Of a stretch of 24,344 nt of DNA, positions 17,265 through 24,065 are shown piece after piece. The position numbers were made by a program, and so were the translations under genes. The notes beneath the pieces are model-generated. The model was given only the letters and a program-made list of their open reading frames with translations. It did no database searches and was not told the origin of the DNA. Within the stretch, counting starts at the first letter, position 1. Each line of letters begins with the position of its first letter. Location: NCBI GenBank assembly GCA_964497955.1, contig CAZCFQ010000019.1, positions 1 through 24,344 on the forward strand. Reading direction: 5' to 3'. This DNA comes from PWPR01 sp964497955. Lineage in GTDB: Bacteria > Bacillota > UBA994 > PWPR01.

Positions 17265-17294
17265 AAAAAGCTATGCTTTAAAGTATGGCTTTTA
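17265..17294 (+). terminator. Intrinsic terminator of the chrA pair
   Basis: AAAAGCTATGC (17266-17276) pairs with GTATGGCTTTT (17283-17293) over 11 bp including two G-U wobbles, with a 6-nt TTTAAA loop and terminal T's. Confidence 0.75.
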
Positions 17295-17361
17295 ATATAT
17301 TTAAAAGAGAAGATATAAGAAGTATTAATGAAACTTTTTTACAATTATTTTGGTCATAGAA

Positions 17362-17391
17362 TTGTTAATATTTGAATAATAGTGGTAAAAT
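17362..17391 (+). promoter_or_regulatory. Possible promoter of the unknown 318-residue gene
   Basis: TTGTTA (17362-17367) and TAAAAT (17386-17391) with an 18-bp spacer, upstream of the gene at 17469. Nothing else stands out in the 208-bp gap apart from the chrA terminator. Confidence 0.4.
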
Positions 17392-17468
17392 AATAGAGAA
17401 GTTACTTCGATAATATAATCAAATATAATATTTTTAAGTAATTCAAACTTTTTATAGGAGGTGTTTTG

Positions 17469-18425
17469 TTGAAAAGAATTATTTTTGAAGAAAATCTATA
17501 TCCTTCAAGTGCTTTTTATGTACTAAAGCAGCTTGGATTAATACCTGGTGCAAAAAAAGCAAAGTTTAAAGAATTAGGAAGTCAAATGAGTTCTTTAGGA
17601 GAATCTTTCAACTTCAAAGCTTCCTTATATGGTGGTCCTTTATATACTTTGATGTTTCATATACCTAGCTATTTAGAAATAACTCCTATAGAGTTTGATA
17701 AATATTTCAAAGCAATAACGGAGTTTGTAAAAACAAAAAACCTTAATGTTTTTATTGAAAAATGGCCCAATAAAACTAAGTACTTTAAAGAGTGGTTTAA
17801 TACAGGTTGGATTAACTATCTTTCTGATAGCATCGATCATGATCCATCTAGAGCATTAGCAATTGTAGAAACTTATCTATTAATACTTCATGACTTATGG
17901 GGTGAATATAGTGAGATTTACAAGGAAAAGTTTAGAGCACTAAACTTAAGTATTAGTGTATTAGAAGAAAAATATAATGCATTATCTATTTTTGAAAAAT
18001 GGGAAGATAGTTTTAAACGCAGTTACCCATATGATTACTTTGAGATTATTATTAGCCCTGAAAGTGATTATAGGTTCAGTAGAGTTGGCCCTGAGAAAAT
18101 AGTAGTCAAGAGTAAAAACTATGGATATTTTGACGAAGCAGTTCATGAAATAGGAATCCGGACAATTGATATGGATTATCTTGCTAATAGCGAATTCACT
18201 AAAAACTTATTTGAAGATGATTATGTAAACGTCATTAAGTTAATGGAAGTTGAAACTATATATAGAGTAAAAACACTATTTCCTAAAGTAGATAGTAAAT
18301 ATATTGTTTTGAAAAAAGATCTAGATAATATTTTAAAGTTCAGAGAATCACAAGAAGTTGGTTTAGATCTAGCTAAGTCATTTGCATGTTGGTATAAAGA
18401 ATTAAAAAAGTTAAAATATATTTAA
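17469..18425 (+). CDS. Uncharacterised protein, 318 residues
   Basis: I do not recognise this family. It is a soluble-looking, charged and aromatic-rich protein with no signal peptide or membrane span. Notable segments are YGGPLYTLMFHIPSYLE in the first quarter, a DHDPSRALAIVETYLLILHDLWGEY helical segment in the middle, and YFDEAVHEIGIRTIDMDYL in the second half, where HEIGIR resembles but does not satisfy the HExxH zinc-protease motif. The start chosen is the second of two tandem TTG codons (17469), because AGGAGGTG at 17456-17463 then has normal spacing. It has its own terminator and a possible promoter, so it is probably a single-gene unit. Codon pattern looks like the neighbours; coding status is secure, function is unknown. 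Confidence 0.85.
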   Translation: MKRIIFEENLYPSSAFYVLKQLGLIPGAKKAKFKELGSQMSSLGESFNFKASLYGGPLYTLMFHIPSYLEITPIEFDKYFKAITEFVKTKNLNVFIEKWPNKTKYFKEWFNTGWINYLSDSIDHDPSRALAIVETYLLILHDLWGEYSEIYKEKFRALNLSISVLEEKYNALSIFEKWEDSFKRSYPYDYFEIIISPESDYRFSRVGPEKIVVKSKNYGYFDEAVHEIGIRTIDMDYLANSEFTKNLFEDDYVNVIKLMEVETIYRVKTLFPKVDSKYIVLKKDLDNILKFRESQEVGLDLAKSFACWYKELKKLKYI

Positions 18426-18427
18426 TT

Positions 18428-18467
18428 AAAGTTTCAAACCTAAATATTAAGTTTGAAACTTTTTTCT
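18428..18467 (+). terminator. Intrinsic terminator of the unknown 318-residue gene
   Basis: AAAGTTTCAAAC (18428-18439) and GTTTGAAACTTT (18451-18462) form a 12-bp perfect stem with an 11-nt loop, followed by T's to 18467. It begins three bases after the stop codon. Confidence 0.88.
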
Positions 18468-18469
18468 TT

Positions 18470-18500
18470 AAAATTAAAAAAGTAGGAATCTCTTCCTACT
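18470..18500 (-). terminator. Intrinsic terminator of the PsiE-like gene
   Basis: Read on the minus strand, AGTAGGAA pairs with TTCCTACT (18493-18500 and 18481-18488) around a GAGA tetraloop, followed by TTTTTTAATTTT. It lies seven bases after the stop of the minus-strand gene and back-to-back with the plus-strand terminator. Confidence 0.85.
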
Positions 18501-18506
18501 AATTTT

Positions 18507-19151
18507 TTAATGCTCTTCTTCTTCACTATCTCCATTTTTAATTATCATTACTCTTTCTATTACACCCTCAGTAGCTTTTATAACTTTTATCCTGATATCT
18601 CCAGCCTTAAACTCAGCACCTTCAGTTGCTGGAACACAAGCTTCCTCAGCTAAGCTGCATACCAATCCACCTAAAGTATTACCTCTATTAGTCGGAATTG
18701 GAAGGCCAGTATCTTTAGATATCTTATCAACACTGGTAGAAGCTGAGTAAATCCTTTCGTCTCTAGATACAAAGTCTTTCATAGGTGATAAGTACTTCAA
18801 GATAACATAAATAATAGCAATAGCTATTGTTCCTAATACTAGATCCATCATTGTTTCAGCGTATATAAGCATCTTCCTTGCAATGACAAACAATACTAAT
18901 TCTAGTATAGCATTTGTTGAGTGTGATAAAAGCATTAACATTAACTCTATTCCCACAACTAATAACAATGTGTGAGCTAAAAAGTGCTTAAAAACATCAT
19001 ATGAGCCATGAGCTCCTGTATAGTATATTTCAAAAATATATTTAACGATATCTATCAAACCAACAGTTATTCCTATTGCTAACAATACTGTTAAAACAAT
19101 TTCTAATACATACGTAAAATCTTCAAGCTTAGTCAAAACAAATTTATTCAC
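18507..19151 (-). CDS. PsiE-like four-helix membrane protein with C-terminal CorC/HlyC-type domain
   Basis: A 214-residue inner-membrane protein. Four hydrophobic segments (about 14-38, 55-75, 80-97 and 103-121) match the layout of phosphate-starvation-inducible PsiE-family proteins. After a charged linker, residues about 148-206 (LPIPTNRGNTLGGLV, then FKAGDIRIKVIKATEGVIERVMI) resemble the transporter-associated domain found at the end of CorC/HlyC proteins, with its GNTLGGLV and final beta-strand pattern. The tail is acidic (EEEEH). The start is GTG 19149-19151 behind GGGAGATG. It is apparently monocistronic. The fold assignment is by pattern only and the function is unknown; a role linked to ion transport or cell-envelope stress is possible. 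Confidence 0.65.
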   Translation of the reverse strand: MNKFVLTKLEDFTYVLEIVLTVLLAIGITVGLIDIVKYIFEIYYTGAHGSYDVFKHFLAHTLLLVVGIELMLMLLSHSTNAILELVLFVIARKMLIYAETMMDLVLGTIAIAIIYVILKYLSPMKDFVSRDERIYSASTSVDKISKDTGLPIPTNRGNTLGGLVCSLAEEACVPATEGAEFKAGDIRIKVIKATEGVIERVMIIKNGDSEEEEH

Positions 19152-19231
19152 AATTCACATCTCCCATTAAGGATATTCATAAAACCACCATGCCTATTCT
19201 ACTCCTACAAACGATAAGAGTCAAGTTATCA

Positions 19232-19269
19232 TACACTAAATATTTAACTGTAGCTTAAAGTATAGTGTA
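19232..19269. repeat. Imperfect inverted repeat between CoA-transferase and PsiE-like genes
   Basis: TACACTA (19232-19238) and TAGTGTA (19263-19269) flank a 24-base AT-rich centre that pairs only partly. It abuts the CoA-transferase stop codon. No T-tract follows on the minus strand, so termination is doubtful. Confidence 0.35.
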
Positions 19270-20457
19270 CTAGATAACTCCATCCTTTTTGAGTTCTCTA
19301 ACTTCTTTATCATCTAATTCTAAAATGCCTTTAAGAATCTCTTCAGTGTGTTCTCCTAAACTTGGTGATGGGGTTTTAATTTGACCTTGACTTTCACTCA
19401 TTTTAATTGGTATACCTGCCATTTTTACTTTACCTGCTTTTGGGTGATCTACTTCTACTATCATTTCTCTAGCTTTAACCTGTGGGTCATTTACTACATC
19501 TTCAATATTATTAATCGGACCATTTGGCACTCCATAATCTAATAAAACTTGATGCCATTCATCAGTAGATTTCTTTTTAAGTTCTTTAGCTAGAAGTGGC
19601 CTAAGTTCTGTATAGTTTTTAGCTCTTAGAGGATTAGTAATAAATCTTTTATCCTCAGCTAATTCTGGCATATCTAAAGCTATACATAGTTTTTGCCATA
19701 AATTATCATTACCTGCTGCTACCATTAACTCACCGTCAGAAGTCTCAAAAGTTTCAAATGGGATTATAGAGTTATGTCTATTTCCAGCAGGTTTTGGTGA
19801 ACTCCCAGTGGCAAAATATCTTGCAATTGCATTTTCTAAAATGGAAACTTGCCCATCAAGCATTGATACATCTACTTTTTGGCCAACTCCATTATCATTT
19901 CTGTATTTTAATGCTGCAAATATTCCAATCGTCGTATATAAACCAGCAATAATATCTCCAATAGAAGAGCCTACCCTTGTAGGAGTTCCATCTTTTTGTC
20001 CAGTAATACTCATTAAACCTCCCATTGCTTGAACTATTGCGTCATATGCAGGTCTTTCACTATAAGGCCCTGTATGCCCAAAACCTGAAGATGCAGCATA
20101 AATTATCTTATTGTTGATCTTCTTTAAATCCTCATATCCTATGCCTAATCTTTCCATCGTTCCTGGTCTAAAGTTTTCGATTACAATATCAGCTTCTTTT
20201 ACCATTTCTCTAAAAATATTTTTACCTTTTTCACTTTTCAAATTTATAGTTATACTCTTTTTATTTCTATTTATGCTCATGAAATAAGCACTTTCACCAT
20301 TAACATATGGCCCAAAGTGCCTAGAATCATCTCCAGTAGATGGTCTTTCTATTTTTATCACATCTGCACCCATGTCTGCTAAAATCATTGTACAAAATGG
20401 GCCCGCTAGAACTCTTGTAAGATCTAATACCCTAATTCCTTCTAAAACCTGACTCAT
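19270..20457 (-). CDS. CaiB/BaiF family (family III) CoA-transferase
   Basis: A 395-residue cytoplasmic enzyme that moves CoA between carboxylic acids. The family-defining features are the N-terminal LEGIRVLDLTRVLAGPFCT, ADMGADVIKIERP (28-39), the ENFRPG motif (94-99), PAYDAIVQAMGGLMS (136-150), and Asp168 in GSSIGDIIAG, which corresponds to the catalytic aspartate (169) of formyl-CoA transferase. Length and domain order are complete. The start is ATG 20455-20457 with AAAGGAG upstream. It lies 31 bp after a small membrane-protein gene, possibly co-transcribed. No acyl-CoA dehydrogenase or dehydratase partner sits nearby, so the acid substrate cannot be inferred. Confidence 0.93.
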   Translation of the reverse strand: MSQVLEGIRVLDLTRVLAGPFCTMILADMGADVIKIERPSTGDDSRHFGPYVNGESAYFMSINRNKKSITINLKSEKGKNIFREMVKEADIVIENFRPGTMERLGIGYEDLKKINNKIIYAASSGFGHTGPYSERPAYDAIVQAMGGLMSITGQKDGTPTRVGSSIGDIIAGLYTTIGIFAALKYRNDNGVGQKVDVSMLDGQVSILENAIARYFATGSSPKPAGNRHNSIIPFETFETSDGELMVAAGNDNLWQKLCIALDMPELAEDKRFITNPLRAKNYTELRPLLAKELKKKSTDEWHQVLLDYGVPNGPINNIEDVVNDPQVKAREMIVEVDHPKAGKVKMAGIPIKMSESQGQIKTPSPSLGEHTEEILKGILELDDKEVRELKKDGVI

Positions 20458-20488
20458 AAAACCTTCTCCTTTATTATCATAAAAATTT

Positions 20489-20788
20489 TCAATCTGCCTT
20501 AATTACATAAATAAGCAATATGATTCCCAATATTAAAACTATAATTGTAATAAAGGGAGCAAACAAACTAAATCCTCCCAATGGCTCTTCTTCATTTAAT
20601 ACTACGGACATTGAAGAGTCTTTTAAATTAGTTAAGCTATAGACTTCACCTTCATTAATTATTTTATTTGATATAGTAACTACTTCACTATTTATATAGA
20701 TATTTGTACTTAAGGCTAATACGTTTATAGAATTTGATGCAAACATAATTATAAAAAGAATAGAAACTAATAACCATGCTTTTCTCAT
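20489..20788 (-). CDS. Small membrane-anchored exported protein, unknown function
   Basis: A 99-residue protein with two hydrophobic ends: a signal peptide or anchor (about 1-26, MRKAWLLVSILFIIMFASNS) and a C-terminal transmembrane helix (about 74-96). The 45-residue middle would lie outside the cell and contains no cysteine. There is no LPxTG motif. Coding status is supported by a good GGAGGTGAG site at normal distance from ATG 20786-20788 and by the coherent topology. It precedes the CoA-transferase gene by 31 bp and follows the serpin terminator, so it may be the first gene of a two-gene unit. No homologous family is recognised. Confidence 0.75.
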   Translation of the reverse strand: MRKAWLLVSILFIIMFASNSINVLALSTNIYINSEVVTISNKIINEGEVYSLTNLKDSSMSVVLNEEEPLGGFSLFAPFITIIVLILGIILLIYVIKAD

Positions 20789-20855
20789 AGTCTCACCTCC
20801 ACAACATATTGCTTAATCTCATTATATAATATATAGAGTGCTAATTATACTTTAA

Positions 20856-20881
20856 AAAGAAAAAGGAAGCTTTAAGCTTCC
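20856..20881 (-). terminator. Intrinsic terminator of the serpin gene
   Basis: Minus-strand GGAAGC and GCTTCC (within 20865-20881) form a short stem with a TTAAA loop, followed by a TTTTTCTTTTT tract (complement of 20856-20864 and beyond). Confidence 0.8.
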
Positions 20882-20888
20882 ATGTGTT

Positions 20889-22103
20889 TTAAGAATTCTT
20901 TCCAATAAACAGTATAGTACTAGAATTCTTATCATAAATCAGAAAAACAAATGGTCTGTCTGCTCTAAAAATCTCTGGTTCTAGAGCGGCTGTTTCCTGC
21001 AGTTCTACAATTGTTGCTGCTGCTGCTTCACTACCTTGTTCATTTACTTCTATAAAAGATTTATGCATAACTCTGGAGATCATTAATCCTTCTCTAATTT
21101 TAGAAAAATCTGCTTGTGCACTAAAAGGAAGTTCCATTCCTAAACTTATTAAGGGATTATTTAATAGTTTAGTCCCATACTCTATTTTGAACTTTGGAAT
21201 TTGCACTATCAGCTCTTCAAATATTTCTAGATTAGTTAATGTTTTACTCAATACTTCTAAATTAAAGTTTGAAATGAAATCTCCTATCTCAATACCTTCT
21301 TGAGGTAAGAAAACCAACATACTTAGATCTTTTTCTTTATAAGGTAATCTTATTGCTTGGAACCTATCTTCTTTATAGTAATCTATATTCATTTTAGAAT
21401 TCATCATATTTACTTTAGTAGTATCTCCAGTTTCTGATACAAATTCTGCTTCAAATGTTTTGTCCTCATCAAACTCATATTTCCAATCTCCATTGAAATA
21501 AATTGCATTTATTAAATACATTATTACATCAGGAGATATTGGTGGTTTTAACATATCTTTGATTTTTTCATTTGTAGCTTCTTCAATCCAAGAATTTATA
21601 GTTTCTACAGATTCACTTTTACTAAAATCTAGTTCGTTTACATATGAATCAAAGATAGTTTCCATATTATCAATAAATTCTTGTTTTATATTCTCTCCCT
21701 CTTTAATCCAAACAGAGTTTTTTATTGCTAATTCTACATCACCTTTATAGTTGTTTAAATTATCTAAAACACCTTTATAATAATCATTAATATCAGACTC
21801 ACTAATATCATTTAACTCAAGAACTTGTCTCATTTCTTCTAATGTTTCACCTTTAGCACCTTTTAATGCCATAGTCAATGCAGTTGAAATACTGAATGGA
21901 GATATAAAGATATCTTTTCCCTTTTCTTCAACTTGTAGTGTTTTGAATATATTAATTGCAAATTTTTGATTAGCTTCAATCATCTCTTCATTAAAAGTAG
22001 TCTGTAAATCATTTTTAGTTTCAGTTTTTTGACACCCTAAGAATGTTAAAGTATAAGCGAGTAATATAATCATAGTAATTAGTTTAAAAAGTTTTTTATT
22101 CAT
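20889..22103 (-). CDS. Serpin (serine protease inhibitor) lipoprotein
   Basis: A 404-residue inhibitor of the serpin family, tethered outside the membrane. An N-terminal signal ends in the lipobox TFLGC, with Cys24 as lipidation site. The serpin core includes DIFISPFSISTALTMALKGAKGET, NAIYFNGDWKYEF, and the closing DRPFVFLIYDKNSSTILFIGK. The reactive-centre hinge is of the inhibitory type: Gly357 at P15, Ser358 at P14 and Ala360-Ala363 at P12-P9. Counting from the hinge puts P1 at Thr371 with Ala372-Ala373 following, suggesting a target that cuts after small residues (subtilisin- or elastase-like); this is inference. The start is ATG 22101-22103, since GAGGTGG upstream is its ribosome site and the in-frame GTG at 22110 lies within it. 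Confidence 0.94.
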   Translation of the reverse strand: MNKKLFKLITMIILLAYTLTFLGCQKTETKNDLQTTFNEEMIEANQKFAINIFKTLQVEEKGKDIFISPFSISTALTMALKGAKGETLEEMRQVLELNDISESDINDYYKGVLDNLNNYKGDVELAIKNSVWIKEGENIKQEFIDNMETIFDSYVNELDFSKSESVETINSWIEEATNEKIKDMLKPPISPDVIMYLINAIYFNGDWKYEFDEDKTFEAEFVSETGDTTKVNMMNSKMNIDYYKEDRFQAIRLPYKEKDLSMLVFLPQEGIEIGDFISNFNLEVLSKTLTNLEIFEELIVQIPKFKIEYGTKLLNNPLISLGMELPFSAQADFSKIREGLMISRVMHKSFIEVNEQGSEAAAATIVELQETAALEPEIFRADRPFVFLIYDKNSSTILFIGKNS

Positions 22104-22168
22104 TTTTTCCACCTCACTTTTATGACATTAAAGATAGTCAAATGGTTCCTTCAAAAAAAGTTTTATTC

Positions 22169-22196
22169 AAAAAAAGCCAGTCATCTAACTGGCTTT
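22169..22196 (-). terminator. Strong intrinsic terminator of the nitrilase gene cluster
   Basis: AAAGCCAGT (22173-22181) and ACTGGCTTT (22188-22196) give a 9-bp perfect stem with a 6-nt loop. On the minus strand it continues into seven T's. It lies five bases after the nitrilase stop codon. Confidence 0.92.
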
Positions 22197-22201
22197 AATA
22201 A

Positions 22202-23131
22202 TTATTTTTCATTTATTCTAAACTCAAAAATATCTGGTCTAGAATAATGCCCTCTTGGGTCAAAATCCATTCTAGAAGTTATAACTTTGTCTAGATCTAA
22301 AGTTGCATATAAGATGCCTTCTTCTCCAAACAAAGGCCCAGCTACATATTCCCCAAAAGGATCTATAACACAACTTCCTCCCCTACACATCTCCTGAGGT
22401 TGATTTGTTAATTCATCATAACAGTTTAAATCAGTTGGATACATGCTTTTTTCAACAAATTGATTACATCCAATGACAAAACATCTGCCTTCTAAAGCTA
22501 TATGCTTCATTGTATGCTGCCACTGATCTCTTGAATCTGCTGTAGGTGCTAAATATATAGTTATACCTTTCTCATACATAGCAACTCTAGCTAATGGCAT
22601 ATAGTTTTCCCAACATATCAAAGATCCCATTTTACCATAAGGTGTGTCAATAACTGATAAAGTAGAACCATCATCTTCTCCCCATATATACCTTTCAGAA
22701 CCTGTTGGTTTTAGCTTTCTATGCTTACTTATAAGTTTACCACTTGGGCTAAAAATCAAATTTGTACAATATAAAGTAGCAGTCCTACCACTACCATCTT
22801 TTTCAGTAATTCCTATGGACAAGTATATATTATTATCTTTTGCTGCTTTAGCTAATTTATCTGTAGTTGTACTGGGAACTGCTACAGAGTTATCATAATA
22901 CCTTTTCCAATCCTTACGACCCGCTTCACTTCTACTGCCAATTACAAACCCAAATGTTAAACCTCTAGGATAAGCTGGAATAAAAGACTCAGGAAAAACT
23001 ACTAACTCTGCATTATCTTTTGCAGCTTTTTCAATTAAATTAATAGTTTTACTCACTGTTTGTTCTAAATTCATGATTACTGGTGAGGTTTGCACGACTG
23101 CAATTTTAAGCGTTTTCTCTGTATTAATCAA
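22202..23131 (-). CDS. Nitrilase (carbon-nitrogen hydrolase superfamily)
   Basis: A 309-residue enzyme hydrolysing an organic nitrile to its acid and ammonia. The catalytic triad is complete: Glu48 in FPESFIPAYPRG, Lys139 in HRKLKPTGSERYIWG and Cys173 in LICWENYMPLAR. The CWENYMPLAR block and KPTxxERxxWGxxDGS block mark the true nitrilase branch rather than amidase or carbamoylase branches. The start is TTG 23129-23131, inside the end of the NUDIX gene (8-nt overlap), with GAGGAAG as ribosome site. The overlap indicates translational coupling. The substrate class (aliphatic, aryl-aceto or other) is not decided by these motifs. Confidence 0.93.
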   Translation of the reverse strand: MINTEKTLKIAVVQTSPVIMNLEQTVSKTINLIEKAAKDNAELVVFPESFIPAYPRGLTFGFVIGSRSEAGRKDWKRYYDNSVAVPSTTTDKLAKAAKDNNIYLSIGITEKDGSGRTATLYCTNLIFSPSGKLISKHRKLKPTGSERYIWGEDDGSTLSVIDTPYGKMGSLICWENYMPLARVAMYEKGITIYLAPTADSRDQWQHTMKHIALEGRCFVIGCNQFVEKSMYPTDLNCYDELTNQPQEMCRGGSCVIDPFGEYVAGPLFGEEGILYATLDLDKVITSRMDFDPRGHYSRPDIFEFRINEK

Positions 23132-23672
23132 TTATATCTTCCTCATTACTTTTTTTATTTAGTTTATCTAAAACAAAGTGAAATTCTTTAATACCATTTG
23201 AAAAATCTGATTGTGACAAATGCTTTAGTACTTTAGTTTCTCTATATACCCAGTCACTAAATAATGCTCCTTTAGCTATAAATTTATTATTCTCATCTAA
23301 AGCAGTGTTAATATTAATCCACTGAGGCTGAAAATGAAACCTCTTTTCATTTTCACTAAGTTCTAGCTCACCTTTGGCTCCTACTGTGCATAAATAATAC
23401 TCAGAAATCATATTAAATGATAAATCGGGATCATACTTGTCTTTTCTTTTTTCAACAACTTTGCCCAGACATTGAATTATTACACAATCTTTATATCCAG
23501 ACTCCTCTTTTACCTCTCTAGCTAAAGCTTCTTTGGGTATTTCATTTTCTTCTAAAGCCCCTCCAGGAAACTTATAATCACCTCTAGAAGTCTTTATCAT
23601 TAGAATTTTATTATCACGTATTATAATTGCTCTAAATGCCTTGCGAAAAATGTTTTTTGTGTTTATAGTCAT
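23124..23672 (-). CDS. NUDIX hydrolase
   Basis: A 182-residue pyrophosphohydrolase acting on nucleoside diphosphate-linked compounds. The NUDIX box is a perfect match, from Gly38 through Glu44, Arg52-Glu53, Glu56-Glu57 to Gly59 (GALEENE, then REVKEESG). The upstream DYKFPGGA and the N-terminal strand pattern (FRAIIIRDNKILMI) are typical. It is longer at the C-terminus than minimal MutT proteins. Start ATG 23670-23672 has a weak AAGG site. It lies 33 bp after the small unknown gene and overlaps nitrilase by 8 nt. Substrate cannot be predicted. Confidence 0.93.
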   Translation of the reverse strand: MTINTKNIFRKAFRAIIIRDNKILMIKTSRGDYKFPGGALEENEIPKEALAREVKEESGYKDCVIIQCLGKVVEKRKDKYDPDLSFNMISEYYLCTVGAKGELELSENEKRFHFQPQWININTALDENNKFIAKGALFSDWVYRETKVLKHLSQSDFSNGIKEFHFVLDKLNKKSNEEDIID

Positions 23673-23705
23673 TAAAATTTTCCAACCTTTAATATAAACT
23701 AAAAA

Positions 23706-24050
23706 TTACTTAGAAAAGTTTCTTTCAATGCTAATTGTTAAAAATCCATTCTCATATTTAACTTTTCCACTATCAACTAGTGCTCCTAGTAAATAAAGCT
23801 CCTGCTTAGAATTATTTGTACCTAACAATCCCCAATAATATTCTTCAAGTTCAGCTTGTCTTGGAGATGATAATATTTCGTTTAGTTTTCCCATTTCTTT
23901 TGGTTCATCAATACTTTTTCCACTTACTTCTATGACTAAGGAATTAGTGCTATAATTAACTTTTATATCTAAATCATGAATACTGTTGCTAAAGAAATAA
24001 TTAACTAGCTCAGATAAAATTTTTGAAACCTTGTTTCTTTCATTTGTCAA
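23706..24050 (-). CDS. Small uncharacterised protein between DUF1576-like and NUDIX genes
   Basis: A 114-residue soluble, charged protein without known motifs that I can name. The N-terminal third (VSKILSELVNYFFSNSIHDLDIKVNY) looks amphipathic followed by a beta strand, and the distinctive block SSPRQAELEEYYWGLLG (about 61-77) precedes an ELYLLGALVDSGKV helix. The start is TTG 24048-24050, justified by AGGAGGG at proper spacing. It begins 15 bp after the membrane-protein gene, so the two are almost surely co-transcribed. I recall such small proteins beside DUF1576 genes in clostridia, but only as an impression. Confidence 0.75.
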   Translation of the reverse strand: MTNERNKVSKILSELVNYFFSNSIHDLDIKVNYSTNSLVIEVSGKSIDEPKEMGKLNEILSSPRQAELEEYYWGLLGTNNSKQELYLLGALVDSGKVKYENGFLTISIERNFSK

Positions 24051-24065
24051 AGTTTATCCCTCCTA

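Noticed and set aside
19232..19269. Terminator for the CoA-transferase gene
   Set aside because: The stem is imperfect with a long centre and there is no T-tract after it on the minus strand; kept only as a weak inverted repeat.
22101..22112. GTG start at 22110 for the serpin
   Set aside because: That GTG is part of the GAGGTGG ribosome site of the ATG at 22101-22103, which also gives a normal lipoprotein signal.
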